The notes: generated from the sequence alone by a model not told the origin. 64,000 bases of DNA from Achromobacter dolens (GCF_902859745.1 NZ_CADIJW010000027.1:1-64000); one strand, 5' to 3'. Shown: positions 1 through 8,167, counted from the first letter of the stretch. Numbers and translations: made by a program.

Positions 1-753
1 CGCCAGGGGCTGCTCGCGCGCTGCGCGCTGGGGCTGGCCGGCCTGACGGCGCTGATGGCGCTTTGGTGGCTGGGCACCGACGCGCTGGCGCCGGCCGGCG
101 GCATGGCGCGGCGTTTCGCGCCGGGCGCCACCTTCGCCAGCCTGTGGGCATTGCTGACCGGTTCGGACCTGCCGTTGCATGTGCTGGTGAGCCTGCGCCG
201 CGTGGCGGTGGGCCTGGGGCTGGCGTTGGCGATCGGCGTGCCGCTTGGCCTGGCCATCGGCAGCTACCGCCGTCTGGAGGCGGCGCTGTCGCCCGCGATG
301 CAGTTCCTGCGCATGATCTCGCCGTTGTCGTGGATGCCGATCGCGGTGATGGTGTTCGGGGTAGGCGACGATCCGGTGTATTTCCTGCTGACCTTTGCCG
401 CGGTCTGGCCAATCGTGCTGAACACGGCGGCCGGCGTCCAGCAGTTGGACGCGCGCTGGATGCTGCTGGCGCAAAGCGTGGCCGCGACCCGCTGGGAGAC
501 CCTGCGCCACGTGATCCTGCCGGGCGTGCTCGGGCATATCCTGACAGGCGTGCGGCTGGCGATCGGGATTCTCTGGATCGTGCTGGTGCCGTGCGAAATG
601 CTCGGCGTGTCGGCCGGCATGGGGTACTTCATCCTGGACACCCGCGACCGCCTGGCCTATTCGGAATTGATGGCCATGGTGTTGTTGATCGGCGCGCTGG
701 GCTTCCTGCTGGACGCCGCGGCGCGGGGCTTGTACCGCTACTGGCGCGGGTAG
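1..753 (+). CDS. ABC transporter permease, NitT/TauT (SsuC/TauC) family, 5' end missing
   Basis: The frame is open from base 1, so the gene starts upstream of the window; the ATG at 55 lies inside a hydrophobic first helix. The protein is an inner-membrane permease with several hydrophobic segments. It carries the EAA-type loop that contacts the ATPase (LAQSVAATRWETLRHVILPG, about 140 residues after the first in-window Met). By family knowledge such permeases import taurine, sulfonates, nitrate or similar anions with an ATPase and a periplasmic binding protein, which must lie to the left of the window. The substrate cannot be read from this part. The C-terminus (GLYRYWRG) looks complete. Confidence 0.85.
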   Translation, partial: RQGLLARCALGLAGLTALMALWWLGTDALAPAGGMARRFAPGATFASLWALLTGSDLPLHVLVSLRRVAVGLGLALAIGVPLGLAIGSYRRLEAALSPAMQFLRMISPLSWMPIAVMVFGVGDDPVYFLLTFAAVWPIVLNTAAGVQQLDARWMLLAQSVAATRWETLRHVILPGVLGHILTGVRLAIGILWIVLVPCEMLGVSAGMGYFILDTRDRLAYSELMAMVLLIGALGFLLDAAARGLYRYWRG

Positions 754-765
754 AGGCCGGCGGAG

Positions 766-1341
766 CTACTTGCGCGAACTCCTGCCCGGCGGGCAGATCA
801 GGGCGCGCAGCTTGCGCTGGACCGGGTCGCGCGCGACCGGCGCGTTCGAAATGCCGGCCACCGGCAGCGATTCCACCAGCTCCCCGGTGGCGTCCGGGCC
901 GGCATAGTGCTGGGTCGCGGTGATCGTGTAGGTGTTGTTGGTGCAGTTGATGGTGACGGGCTGCGTCACCGAGCCGTAGGGCTGGCCATTGGCCTCGGAG
1001 ACCCGCGGCTGCGCGTAGAACCATGCCACCGTCGCCAGCATCACCAGCGGCCGCTCGGTCAGTTGCACGATCGAATCGCGGTCGTAGAACACGCCGGGCA
1101 TGGACTGCGGCGCCAGCGGCTGCCAGGCCGGCGCGCCGCCAAAGACGATGCCGCGGGCATCCGGCGTGGCCTGCACGGCGCTCGCCGCGCAGGCGTCGGA
1201 GGGGACCGGATCGCCTTCGCGCGCCGTCACCACGGCGCAGGCATCGGCCGGCGTGGCCGGCGCCGCGTCCCCTGCCTGCGCCCAGGCAGGTCCCGCCAGT
1301 ACAGCCAGGACCAGGGTGAGTTGCGCTTGCCTTGCTGTCAT
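766..1341 (-). CDS. Secreted protein resembling the surface-adhesin E family
   Basis: 191 residues. The ATG at 1341 is chosen because AGGAAAG lies just upstream; a longer reading adds only seven residues. Residues 1-21 form a signal peptide ending AWA|QAG, so the protein is exported. The body has the layout seen in small adhesin-E-like (protein E) domains: a YDRDSI segment, a WFYAQPR strand, a Cys in VTINCTNNTYTI, then YAGPDATGELVES and a C-terminal Cys. Two pairs of Cys could form disulfides. Family placement rests on this pattern alone. It converges with the permease before it and is divergent from the propeller protein at 1515. Confidence 0.55.
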   Translation of the reverse strand: MTARQAQLTLVLAVLAGPAWAQAGDAAPATPADACAVVTAREGDPVPSDACAASAVQATPDARGIVFGGAPAWQPLAPQSMPGVFYDRDSIVQLTERPLVMLATVAWFYAQPRVSEANGQPYGSVTQPVTINCTNNTYTITATQHYAGPDATGELVESLPVAGISNAPVARDPVQRKLRALICPPGRSSRK

Positions 1342-1514
1342 GGGGTCTTTCCTGTGGCACATCGGTGTGGGGTTTCCCCAGTATAGAGAAAGAAACCATG
1401 ACGGCCGGGACCCGGCGGGGAGCGCGTCGCGGGGGTATAGTCTCGTCCGTTCGACAAGCGATGCCGACGCCGTGCCACGGGGCGCCGGCCGGGGTCGGAG
1501 GAGAGGCGACGACG

Positions 1515-2873
1515 ATGAATATCAGGGTGCTCGCCGGTGCGGCGGCCATCGCCGTGACCGGGGTGCTGGCTTACGGGTTCTACCAACTCATGCCGGAAGG
1601 CGAGCCGCTGGCGCGCAGCGAAGTCATCGGCGAGCTCGACGGCCCGCCGCTGGCCGGCTATTCGCGCACGCGGCTGTACCGCTACGGCGAACATCAGTTC
1701 CTGGTGGGGCAACTGATCGCGGGCGACAAGGATGTCACCGGCCTGGCCAAGGCGCCGGTGCTGGACGCGTTGCTGCCGATTGCCTCGGACTGCTGCCAGC
1801 CGGAGGGCGCCGCCCGCGCCGAGGCCGCCTCGGCCGATCCGGCCCAGGGCATGCTGCAGGCGGCGGCGACAGCCCGCGACGTGCGCAACCTGGTCTACGG
1901 CGGCCGTGACAATGGCCGCTATGCGCTGCTTGGCTCGATCGGCGGCGACACCGGCGTCACGCTCATCGGCGGGCCGCAGGGGCAGACCGTGTACCTGCTG
2001 GGCGGCAACGCGCGTGGCGGCGACCGGTCCGCCGGCAGCGATGTCTGGCGTTCCGACGACCAGGGCGCGCACTGGCGCTACGAGCCCGACGTGCAACTGG
2101 GCGGGCCGCGTCGGTTCACCGTGTTCCTGACGGGCGACCGGGTCATGGCGCTGGCGGACGGCGCCGGCGACGAGCGCCTGCTGGTCAGCGAGGACGGCGC
2201 GCGCCACTGGTCGGCGCTGTCCTTGCGCGAGCAGGTCTGGCCCGACGCCGACAGCTACGGCCGGGCGTTCCAGGAACACCTGGGCCCGGGCCGCGCCGCC
2301 ACGGATCAACTGGCGTACGGCTGGTCGCTGTACCCGCTGGCCGCCGACCGCGCGGTCGGCTGGAGCTGGCGCGACCGCGTCACGGCCGGCGTGGCGCGCC
2401 GTATCGAGACCCGGCGCTTCGAGATACGGTTCCAGGACGGCGCCTCGCCAGCGTTCCGCATCGCCCACGACGTGGCGGCCGTGCCGCCACAGGATCCGCG
2501 CTCGCAACCGCGGGTAGGGCAAGCCGAATACGCCACCGCCGACAACCGCATCTACCGGCTCGATCCGGCCGACAGCAACTGGCACGAGCTGGCGGCCATG
2601 CCCGCGGTGCGTGGCCAGCGTACCTGGATCGGCCAGGCCTGGTTCGGCCGCAACGGCTGGGTGGTGCAGACTTATGCCGACCACCTGTTCTCGTTCAATG
2701 ACTACACCCGCACCTATTTCCACACGCGCGACCAGGGCCGCACCTGGCGGCCGTTCCAGCTATCGCCGGACCAGGAGCGCGGCCTGCTCGGCCTGGACGC
2801 CGCGGGCGAGGGCGTGCTGGTGCACGTCGAGCGCGGGGGCAAGACCATCATCGTGCGCTATGCGCTGGAGTGA
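1515..2873 (+). CDS. Membrane-anchored BNR/Asp-box beta-propeller protein
   Basis: 452 residues from ATG 1515. The open frame extends further up but has no better start; the N-terminus from here (MNIRVLAGAAAIAVTGVLAYG) is a clear signal anchor. At least three Asp-box-type turns are visible (RSDDQGAHW, VSEDGARHW, HTRDQGRTW), the hallmark of BNR repeats in sialidase-like propellers. No sialidase catalytic Arg triad can be assigned, so the enzyme label would be unsafe. Expected location is the periplasmic face of the inner membrane. The GNAT gene starts 4 bases after the stop, so they are probably co-transcribed. Role unknown. Confidence 0.7.
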   Translation: MNIRVLAGAAAIAVTGVLAYGFYQLMPEGEPLARSEVIGELDGPPLAGYSRTRLYRYGEHQFLVGQLIAGDKDVTGLAKAPVLDALLPIASDCCQPEGAARAEAASADPAQGMLQAAATARDVRNLVYGGRDNGRYALLGSIGGDTGVTLIGGPQGQTVYLLGGNARGGDRSAGSDVWRSDDQGAHWRYEPDVQLGGPRRFTVFLTGDRVMALADGAGDERLLVSEDGARHWSALSLREQVWPDADSYGRAFQEHLGPGRAATDQLAYGWSLYPLAADRAVGWSWRDRVTAGVARRIETRRFEIRFQDGASPAFRIAHDVAAVPPQDPRSQPRVGQAEYATADNRIYRLDPADSNWHELAAMPAVRGQRTWIGQAWFGRNGWVVQTYADHLFSFNDYTRTYFHTRDQGRTWRPFQLSPDQERGLLGLDAAGEGVLVHVERGGKTIIVRYALE

Positions 2874-2876
2874 GAC

Positions 2877-3332
2877 ATGACGCTGACCGTGCGCGAGGCG
2901 CGGGCCGCCGACCTGCCGGGGTTGCGCGCGCTGTTCCTGGCGACGCGCCGCGAGGCCTATCCCTGGCTGGCGCCGGCCAGCCTGCGCGCAGCCGACCTGG
3001 ACGCGCAGACCGAGGGCGAACGGCTCTGGGTCGCGCTGGCCGCGGACGACGCCCTGGCCGGCTTCGTGTCGCTGTGGGAGCCGGACGACTTCATCCACCA
3101 CCTGTATGTGGGCTGCGCCTGGCGGCGGCGGGGCGTGGCGCGGGCGTTGCTGCGCGCCCTGCCCGGCTGGCCGTTGACGCGCTACCGACTCAAGTGCCTG
3201 CGGCGCAACGCCGCGGCGCTGGCCTTCTACCAGGCCTGCGGTTTTGTGGAAATCGGCGCGGGCACGGGCGAGGACGGCGACTACCTGCTGCTGGAATCGC
3301 GCGGCGACCAGCCGCCGCGCGCCGAGGCCTGA
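2877..3332 (+). CDS. GNAT family N-acetyltransferase
   Basis: 151 residues, the normal size for a single GNAT domain. The fold is recognisable: an N-terminal TVREARAADLPGLRALF strand/helix, a central beta-4 (HHLYVGCAWR), the acetyl-CoA pyrophosphate loop RRRGVARALLRAL (the R/Q-x-x-G-x-G/A element, about residues 82-94), and a C-terminal NAAALAFYQACGF segment typical of small-molecule GNATs. It is cytoplasmic and transfers acetyl from acetyl-CoA to an amine. The acceptor cannot be predicted. It lies 4 bases downstream of the propeller gene and should share its transcript. Confidence 0.85.
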   Translation: MTLTVREARAADLPGLRALFLATRREAYPWLAPASLRAADLDAQTEGERLWVALAADDALAGFVSLWEPDDFIHHLYVGCAWRRRGVARALLRALPGWPLTRYRLKCLRRNAAALAFYQACGFVEIGAGTGEDGDYLLLESRGDQPPRAEA

Positions 3333-3343
3333 GCCTCGCGGCC

Positions 3344-4033
3344 TCAATCGGCCTGCACGTAGTCCGGATAGCGCTTGCAGATCTCGGCCACCTGGCTGAG
3401 CGTGCCCGACAGGTGCTCGCGCAGCGCCTGCTGCGCGCGCGCCGCATCGCCCGCCGCGATCGCGTCCAGCACCCGCTGGTGGTCGTCCATGATGCGCTCG
3501 GCCTTGCCGGCCTCGGGCAGGTGCAGGCGGCGCAGTCGGTCGACGTGGCCGCTGTAGCGTTGCTCCATGTCCCACAGCGCGGCGACGCCGGCGGCCGCGT
3601 GCATGTCGCGGTGGAAGGCCTGATCGGCCGCCATGAATTCCTGGTACTGGCCGGCGGCGTGGCAGACGCGCTGCCGGTCGATGCTGGCCTGCAGCCGCTG
3701 GACCAGCAGGGGGTCGGGTTGCTGCGCCAGCACGTGCACGATTTCCAGCTCGATCGACCGGCGCAGGAAATGCGCCTGGCGCGCCGCGGCGATGTCGATG
3801 CGGCTGACCACCGTGGTGTGCTGCGGATAGATCTCGACCAGGGCTTCCTCGGCCAGTTTCATGAGCGCGTCGCGGATCGGCGTCTGGCTCAGGCCGTAGG
3901 CCTCGGCCAGCGTCACGCGCGACAGCGGCGCGCCGGGCGCCAGTTCGAGGGACATGATCTGTTCGCGCAGATGTTCAAAGACTTGCGGCGCGGCGTGTCG
4001 CGAGCGGTCCAGTCTGAGCTTGGGGCTGGGCAT
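3344..4033 (-). CDS. GntR family regulator, FadR (FCD) subfamily
   Basis: 229 residues from the ATG at 4033 (MPSPKLRLDR); a GTG at 4096 would add 21 poorly conserved-looking residues. The N-terminal winged helix is clear (VFEHLREQIMSLELAPG, then LAEAYGLSQTPIRDALMKL). The C-terminal part is an all-helical FCD ligand domain with the metal-binding His pattern (FHRDMH, then a late DHQRV and LREH). Such proteins repress catabolic operons and release DNA on binding a carboxylic acid. It is divergent from the dehydratase-RraA-Bug operon, and a perfect inverted repeat lies between them (4107-4122), so it is probably the local regulator. Confidence 0.9.
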   Translation of the reverse strand: MPSPKLRLDRSRHAAPQVFEHLREQIMSLELAPGAPLSRVTLAEAYGLSQTPIRDALMKLAEEALVEIYPQHTTVVSRIDIAAARQAHFLRRSIELEIVHVLAQQPDPLLVQRLQASIDRQRVCHAAGQYQEFMAADQAFHRDMHAAAGVAALWDMEQRYSGHVDRLRRLHLPEAGKAERIMDDHQRVLDAIAAGDAARAQQALREHLSGTLSQVAEICKRYPDYVQAD

Positions 4034-4106
4034 CGGAGCGAAGTTCGGTAAAGGGGCGGGACGGGGGAATGCAGCCGCAGTGTAGCGGGTTTTCACCTAG
4101 CTGACG

Positions 4107-4122
4107 CACTAATGTATTAGTG
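4107..4122. promoter_or_regulatory. Likely GntR operator, perfect inverted repeat CACTAAT-GT-ATTAGTG
   Basis: Two 7-base arms are exact inverse complements around a GT spacer. The site lies in the AT-rich gap between the divergent FCD regulator (start 4033) and the dehydratase (start 4188), the usual place for an autoregulated GntR operator. Binding by the neighbouring regulator is inferred. Confidence 0.7.
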
Positions 4123-4187
4123 TTTAAATGGTTCGGTCAATGATTTCGCCTTCTTCCTTTCACCGCATCCCAGGATCCGCTTCCCTC

Positions 4188-5918
4188 ATGAAACGCACCT
4201 ACGAAAGCCTGCGCAGCGCCGCCTGGATGGCCAAGGACGACCTGCGCTCGTTCGGCCATCGTTCCCGCATGATGCAGATGGGCTACGGCCCCGACGACTG
4301 GGCCGGTCGCCCGATCATCGCCATCATCAACACCTGGTCTGACCTGAACCCCTGCCACAGCCACTTCAAGCAGCGCGTCGAGGACGTCAAGCGCGGCGTG
4401 TTCCAGGCCGGCGGCTTCCCGGTGGAACTGCCGGCGATCTCGGTGTCGGAATCGTTCGTCAAGCCCACCACCATGCTGTACCGGAACATGCTGGCGATGG
4501 AGGCCGAGGAACTGCTGCGCAGCCACCCGGTGGACGGCGCCGTGCTGCTGGGCGGCTGCGACAAGACCACGCCGGGCCTCTTGATGGGCGCCATCAGCGC
4601 CGGGCTGCCCTGTGTCTACGTGCCCGCCGGCCCGATGCTGCGCGGCAACTGGAAGGGCAAGATCCTCGGCTCCGGCTCGGATGCCTGGAAGCTGTGGGAC
4701 GAGCGCCGCGCCGGCAAGATCACGCAGGAACAATGGACCGAGGTCGAAGGCGGCATCGCCCGCAGCTACGGCACCTGCATGACCATGGGCACGGCCAGCA
4801 CCATGACCGCCATCGCCGAAGCCATCGGCATGACCCTGCCGGGCGCCTCGTCGATCCCGGCGGCCGACGTCAACCACATGCGCATGTCGGCCGAATGCGG
4901 CCGCCGCGTGGTCGAGATGGTGTGGGACGACCTGACGCCGCAGCGCATCCTGTCGCTGGCCTCGTTCAAGAACGCCATCAACGTGGCCATGGCCATGGGC
5001 TGCTCCACCAACGCCATCATCCACCTGGTGGCCATGTCGCGCCGCGCCGGCCATCCGGTGGGCCTGGACGACTTCGACGCCGCCAGCCGCAAGGTGCCGG
5101 TCATCGCCAACATCCGGCCCAGCGGCGACAAGTACCTGATGGAAGACTTCTTCTACGCCGGCGGCCTGCCGGCGCTGATGTCGCGCCTGGAAGGGCACCT
5201 GGACCTGTCCGCCATGACCGTCACCGGCAAGACGCTGGGCGAGAACATCGCCGGCGCCGAGGTCTACAACGACGATGTCATCCGCAAGCTCGACACCGCC
5301 ATCTACGACGAGGGCGCGCTGGCGGTCCTGCGCGGCAACATCGCGCCGGACGGCTGCGTCATCAAGCCCAGCGCCTGCGCGCCGCAATACCTGCAACACA
5401 CCGGCCCGGCGCTGGTGTTCGACGACTATCCCAGCATGAAGGCCGCGGTCGACGACGAGAACCTGGACGTCACCGCCGATCACATCATGATCCTGCGCAA
5501 CGCCGGCCCGCAAGGCGGCCCCGGCATGCCGGAATGGGGCATGCTGCCGATCCCCACCAAGCTGGTCAAGCAGGGCGTGCGCGATATGCTGCGCCTGTCC
5601 GACGCCCGCATGAGCGGCACCAGCTATGGCGCCTGCATCCTGCACGCCGCGCCCGAAGCCTACATCGGCGGCCCGCTGGCGCTGGTCAAGACCGGCGACC
5701 TGATCACCGTCGACGTGCCGGCCCGCAGCATCCACCTGAACGTCAGCGACGAGGAGCTGGCCGCGCGCCGCGCCGCCTGGACGCCGCCGCCCAAGCGCTA
5801 CGAGCGCGGCTACGGCTGGATGTACTCGCAACACATCCTGCAGGCCGACGAGGGCTGCGACTTCGACTTCCTCGAAACCAGCTTCGGCGCGCCCGTGCCG
5901 GAACCGGAAATCTTCTGA
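4188..5918 (+). CDS. IlvD/Edd family dehydratase, sugar-acid (arabinonate-type) branch
   Basis: 576 residues from ATG 4188 (MKRTYESLRSAAW); an upstream in-frame ATG at 4128 would overlap the operator region. All three Fe-S cysteines of the family are visible: NPCHSHF, GGCDKTTPG and YGTCMTMGTAS. The C-terminal GTSYGACILHAAPEA holds the conserved Ser used as catalytic base. The CDKTTP form and length fit aldonate dehydratases such as L-arabinonate dehydratase better than the IlvD enzyme of valine synthesis. These convert a 2,3-dihydroxy acid to a 2-keto-3-deoxy acid in the cytoplasm. It is the first gene of an operon with an RraA-type aldolase and a Bug receptor, so the pathway is probably uptake and degradation of a sugar acid. 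Confidence 0.85.
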   Translation: MKRTYESLRSAAWMAKDDLRSFGHRSRMMQMGYGPDDWAGRPIIAIINTWSDLNPCHSHFKQRVEDVKRGVFQAGGFPVELPAISVSESFVKPTTMLYRNMLAMEAEELLRSHPVDGAVLLGGCDKTTPGLLMGAISAGLPCVYVPAGPMLRGNWKGKILGSGSDAWKLWDERRAGKITQEQWTEVEGGIARSYGTCMTMGTASTMTAIAEAIGMTLPGASSIPAADVNHMRMSAECGRRVVEMVWDDLTPQRILSLASFKNAINVAMAMGCSTNAIIHLVAMSRRAGHPVGLDDFDAASRKVPVIANIRPSGDKYLMEDFFYAGGLPALMSRLEGHLDLSAMTVTGKTLGENIAGAEVYNDDVIRKLDTAIYDEGALAVLRGNIAPDGCVIKPSACAPQYLQHTGPALVFDDYPSMKAAVDDENLDVTADHIMILRNAGPQGGPGMPEWGMLPIPTKLVKQGVRDMLRLSDARMSGTSYGACILHAAPEAYIGGPLALVKTGDLITVDVPARSIHLNVSDEELAARRAAWTPPPKRYERGYGWMYSQHILQADEGCDFDFLETSFGAPVPEPEIF

Positions 5919-5956
5919 ACCCGCCATCCCCTGAATCGCTTTCCCTGGAGTTTTCC

Positions 5957-6676
5957 GTGTCAGACATGAATCCCGCCACCCGCGCCAAGCTGGCCGGCAT
6001 CAGCACCGCCACGCTGTGCACCGCCTTGTTCAAGCGCGGCCTGCGCAACCAGTTCATCCAGGACGTGCGGCCGCTGAACGCGACGCTGCCCAACATGGTC
6101 GGCCCGGCCTTCACGCTGCGCTACATCCCGGCGCGCGAGGACCTGAACACCATCAAGGTGTTCGAGGATCGCGCCCATCCGCAGCGCGCCGCGGTCGAGA
6201 CCTGCCCGCCCGGCGCGGTGCTGGTGATGGACAGCCGCAAGGACCCGCGCGCGGCCTCGGCCGGCTCGATCCTGGTGACCCGCCTGATGAAGCGCGGCGT
6301 GGCCGGCGTGGTCACCGACGGCGGTTTTCGTGACTCGCCCGAGATCGCCGAACTCGGCTATCCCGCGTACCACAACCGGCCGTCCGCGCCGACCAACCTG
6401 ACGCTGCACCAGGCGCTGGACATCAACGCGCCCATCGGCTGCGGCGACGTGGCCGTGTTCCCCGGCGACATCGTGGTGGGGGACCGCGAGGGCGTGGTGG
6501 TGATCCCCGCGCACCTGGCCGACGAGATCGCGGACGAAGCGGTGGAGATGACCGCGTTCGAGGACTTCGTTACCAGCCAGGTGCAGGCCGGCGCGTCGAT
6601 CCTGGGCCTGTATCCGCCCACCGACCCGGCCACCAAGGACAAGTTCGCCGCCTGGCGCAAAGAACAGGGCCGTTGA
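5957..6676 (+). CDS. RraA-like protein, probable 4-hydroxy-4-methyl-2-oxoglutarate/oxaloacetate-type aldolase
   Basis: 239 residues. The GTG at 5957 is preferred because CTGGAG sits 6 bases upstream; ATG 5966 is the alternative. Family marks include STATLCTAL near the N-terminus, GSILVTRLMKRGVAGVVTDGGFRDS (about residues 105-125, with the GG-x-R-D substrate/metal motif) and GDREGVVVIPAHL. RraA relatives are class II, divalent-metal retro-aldol enzymes or decarboxylases acting on oxaloacetate-like acids. Following a dehydratase, it may cleave the 2-keto-3-deoxy product or a later intermediate. This role is inference. It lies 38 bases after the dehydratase stop in the same operon. Confidence 0.8.
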   Translation: MSDMNPATRAKLAGISTATLCTALFKRGLRNQFIQDVRPLNATLPNMVGPAFTLRYIPAREDLNTIKVFEDRAHPQRAAVETCPPGAVLVMDSRKDPRAASAGSILVTRLMKRGVAGVVTDGGFRDSPEIAELGYPAYHNRPSAPTNLTLHQALDINAPIGCGDVAVFPGDIVVGDREGVVVIPAHLADEIADEAVEMTAFEDFVTSQVQAGASILGLYPPTDPATKDKFAAWRKEQGR

Positions 6677-6683
6677 GCCCTGG

Positions 6684-6703
6684 CGCCGGCCGTCCGGCCG
6701 GCG
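6684..6703 (+). other. GC hairpin between rraA-like and bug genes
   Basis: Arms CGCCGGCC and GGCCGGCG are exact complements around GTCC. No T tract follows, so it is not an intrinsic terminator. An mRNA hairpin here could separate expression of the enzymes and the receptor, or stabilise the upstream RNA. Confidence 0.45.
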
Positions 6704-6740
6704 ACCCATGCCTATAAAACACAGAGGGCAGGAGACAAGC

Positions 6741-7730
6741 ATGAACAAGCAACGTCGCAGCGCGCTGGCCGCGCTGCTGGCAGGACCGCTGCTGGGCGCG
6801 TGGGCGCTGCCGGCCACGGCCGCCGAGTGGCCGGCGCAGAAGCCGATTTCCTACGTGGTGCCGTTTACCGTGGGCGGCTCCACCGACGTGGTCGGCCGCG
6901 TGCTGGCGCAGAAGCTGGGCGACCGGCTGCACCAGAACGTCATCGTCGAGAACAAGCCCGGCGCGGCCGGCGGCATCGGCGCCACCTACGTGGCCAAGGC
7001 CGCGCCCGACGGCTACACGCTGTTCGGCGGCACCATCAGCACCCACGCCATCAACGCCAGCCTCTACAAGAACCTGAAGTACGACCCGGTCAAGGACTTC
7101 GAGCCGGTCTCGCTGATCGCCTACCTGCCCAACGTGCTGCTGGTCGATCCGAACCTGGGCGTGAACTCGGTGGCCGACCTGATCGCGCTGCTCAAGAAAG
7201 ACCCGTCCAAGCGCACCTTCGCCTCGTCCGGCGCCGGCACCTCCACCCACCTGGCCGGCGAATTGTTCTCCAGCATGATCGGCGTGCCGCTGACGCACGT
7301 ACCCTACAAGGGCACGCCGCCGGCCATGGTCGACGTGTCCTCGGGCGCGGTGACGTTCATGTTCGACCAGATGACCGCCGCCTTGCCGCTCTTGCAGACC
7401 GGCAAGCTCAAGCTGCTGGCCGTCACCACCAAGGACCGCATCTCGCTGGCCCCCGACGTGCCCACCATGCAGGAGGCCGGCGTGCCCGGCTTCCAGATGG
7501 CCTCGTGGCAGGCGGTGTATGCGCCCAAGGGCACGCCCAAGCCCATTCTCGACAAGCTGGCCGCCGAGATCGCCGTGATCGTGAAGGAACCCGACGTGCA
7601 GGAAAAGCTCGGCAAGACCATGGGCATGGAACTGGTCGGCAGCACGCCCGACGAACTGCGCGCCCTGATGGCCACGGAGATTCCGCGCTGGGCGGAGGTG
7701 GTGAAGAAGTCGGGGGCGACGGTGGAGTAG
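6741..7730 (+). CDS. Bug-family (TctC) periplasmic solute-binding receptor
   Basis: 329 residues from ATG 6741, preceded by GGCAGGAGA. A signal peptide (MNKQRRSALAALLAG... ending TAA|EWPA) exports it. Bug hallmarks are present in order: ISYVVPFTVGGSTDVVGR, the ENKPGAAGGIGA loop that binds the ligand carboxylate through main-chain amides, KAAPDGYTL, and HVPYKGTPPA. Bug proteins bind carboxylic acids and are often encoded without the TctAB membrane subunits, as here. Co-transcription with a dehydratase and an RraA-type enzyme suggests a sugar-acid ligand or a sensing role. Confidence 0.9.
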   Translation: MNKQRRSALAALLAGPLLGAWALPATAAEWPAQKPISYVVPFTVGGSTDVVGRVLAQKLGDRLHQNVIVENKPGAAGGIGATYVAKAAPDGYTLFGGTISTHAINASLYKNLKYDPVKDFEPVSLIAYLPNVLLVDPNLGVNSVADLIALLKKDPSKRTFASSGAGTSTHLAGELFSSMIGVPLTHVPYKGTPPAMVDVSSGAVTFMFDQMTAALPLLQTGKLKLLAVTTKDRISLAPDVPTMQEAGVPGFQMASWQAVYAPKGTPKPILDKLAAEIAVIVKEPDVQEKLGKTMGMELVGSTPDELRALMATEIPRWAEVVKKSGATVE

Positions 7731-8019
7731 CGTCGTCGCAATGGTGGATAGTCCCCCGGGGGACGTAGGATGCGAGTCCTCCGGGGTTGGTTTCAGTGGG
7801 GCAGAATCAGGAACCGCCGCCGTCGGCGCCCCGAACGCATGATCGCAGGCAGCGTGACATTCTCGCGGGCGGATCGGTCCACCAGCGTTGCCAGTTTGTC
7901 CAGCGAATGGATCGGATGCGTATGCGCCTGTTGCTGATGAGCGTATCAATCAGAATGGGCCGGTACGGCAGCGTGTGGGGCATGTCGCAGAAGCGCGCAA
8001 AAGACGGACCGATCGTCCT
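7731..8019. other. Intergenic region with inverted repeat and a possible decayed reading frame
   Basis: No convincing intact gene. Just after the Bug stop lies a perfect 14-base palindrome, GTCCCCCGGGGGAC (7751-7764). It has no T tract, so a terminator role is uncertain. On the minus strand, 7793 to about 7925 reads as a short coding-like stretch ending RRRRRFLILPH-stop without a start, which may be the remnant of a lost gene. Small forward and reverse frames across the same DNA lack ribosome sites. Confidence 0.35.
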
Positions 8020-8049
8020 TTGACCGCGCTGGTTCCAAGAGTCTAGAAT
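8020..8049 (+). promoter_or_regulatory. Strong sigma-70-like promoter TTGACC-18-TAGAAT
   Basis: The -35 box TTGACC (8020-8025) and the -10 box TAGAAT (8044-8049) are 18 bases apart. The predicted start is about 8056. No open frame with a ribosome site follows, but a terminator does at 8119-8146, so the product is probably an RNA. Confidence 0.7.
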
Positions 8050-8055
8050 AGCGAC

Positions 8056-8146
8056 TAGGTTGGTGATGGCTGCCAATGGGCGCAAGCCTACGCCCCATCA
8101 TGTAAGACCTGATTCCCACCCCGGCCTGGAGCCGGGGTTTTTGTTT
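8056..8146 (+). ncRNA. Predicted small RNA, about 90 nt
   Basis: The unit is bounded by a strong promoter and an intrinsic terminator. Inside, ATGGGCG (8076-8082) pairs with CGCCCCAT (8091-8098) with one bulge, giving a stem with an 8-base loop; the terminator stem follows. The segment between the stems (CATGTAAGACCTGATTCC) and the 5' end (CGACTAGGTTGGTGATGG) are unpaired and could be target-pairing regions. I do not recognise it as 6S, 4.5S, tmRNA or RNase P. It runs toward the convergent Bug gene (stop 8168). Confidence 0.6.
8119..8146 (+). terminator. Rho-independent terminator
   Basis: CCCCGGC and GCCGGGG form a perfect 7-bp stem with a 5-base loop, followed by TTTTTGTTTT on the plus strand. 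The minus strand has no T tract after the stem, so it ends plus-strand transcription, most likely of the small RNA. Confidence 0.85.
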
Positions 8147-8167
8147 TCCGCGTCCGGATTCGCCGCG

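Noticed and set aside
1515-2873. Active sialidase annotation for the BNR protein
   Set aside because: Asp-box turns are present, but the catalytic Arg triad, Tyr and Asp of sialidases cannot be located, and Asp boxes occur in many non-enzymes.
4137-5927. 596-codon open frame opposite the IlvD-type dehydratase
   Set aside because: Shadow frame of the same length as the real gene; no motifs, His/Val/Gly/Ala-rich composition typical of complementary GC-rich codons.
7787-8023. 78-codon plus-strand frame after the first Bug gene
   Set aside because: No ribosome site, no recognisable sequence, and it overlaps the promoter of the predicted small RNA.
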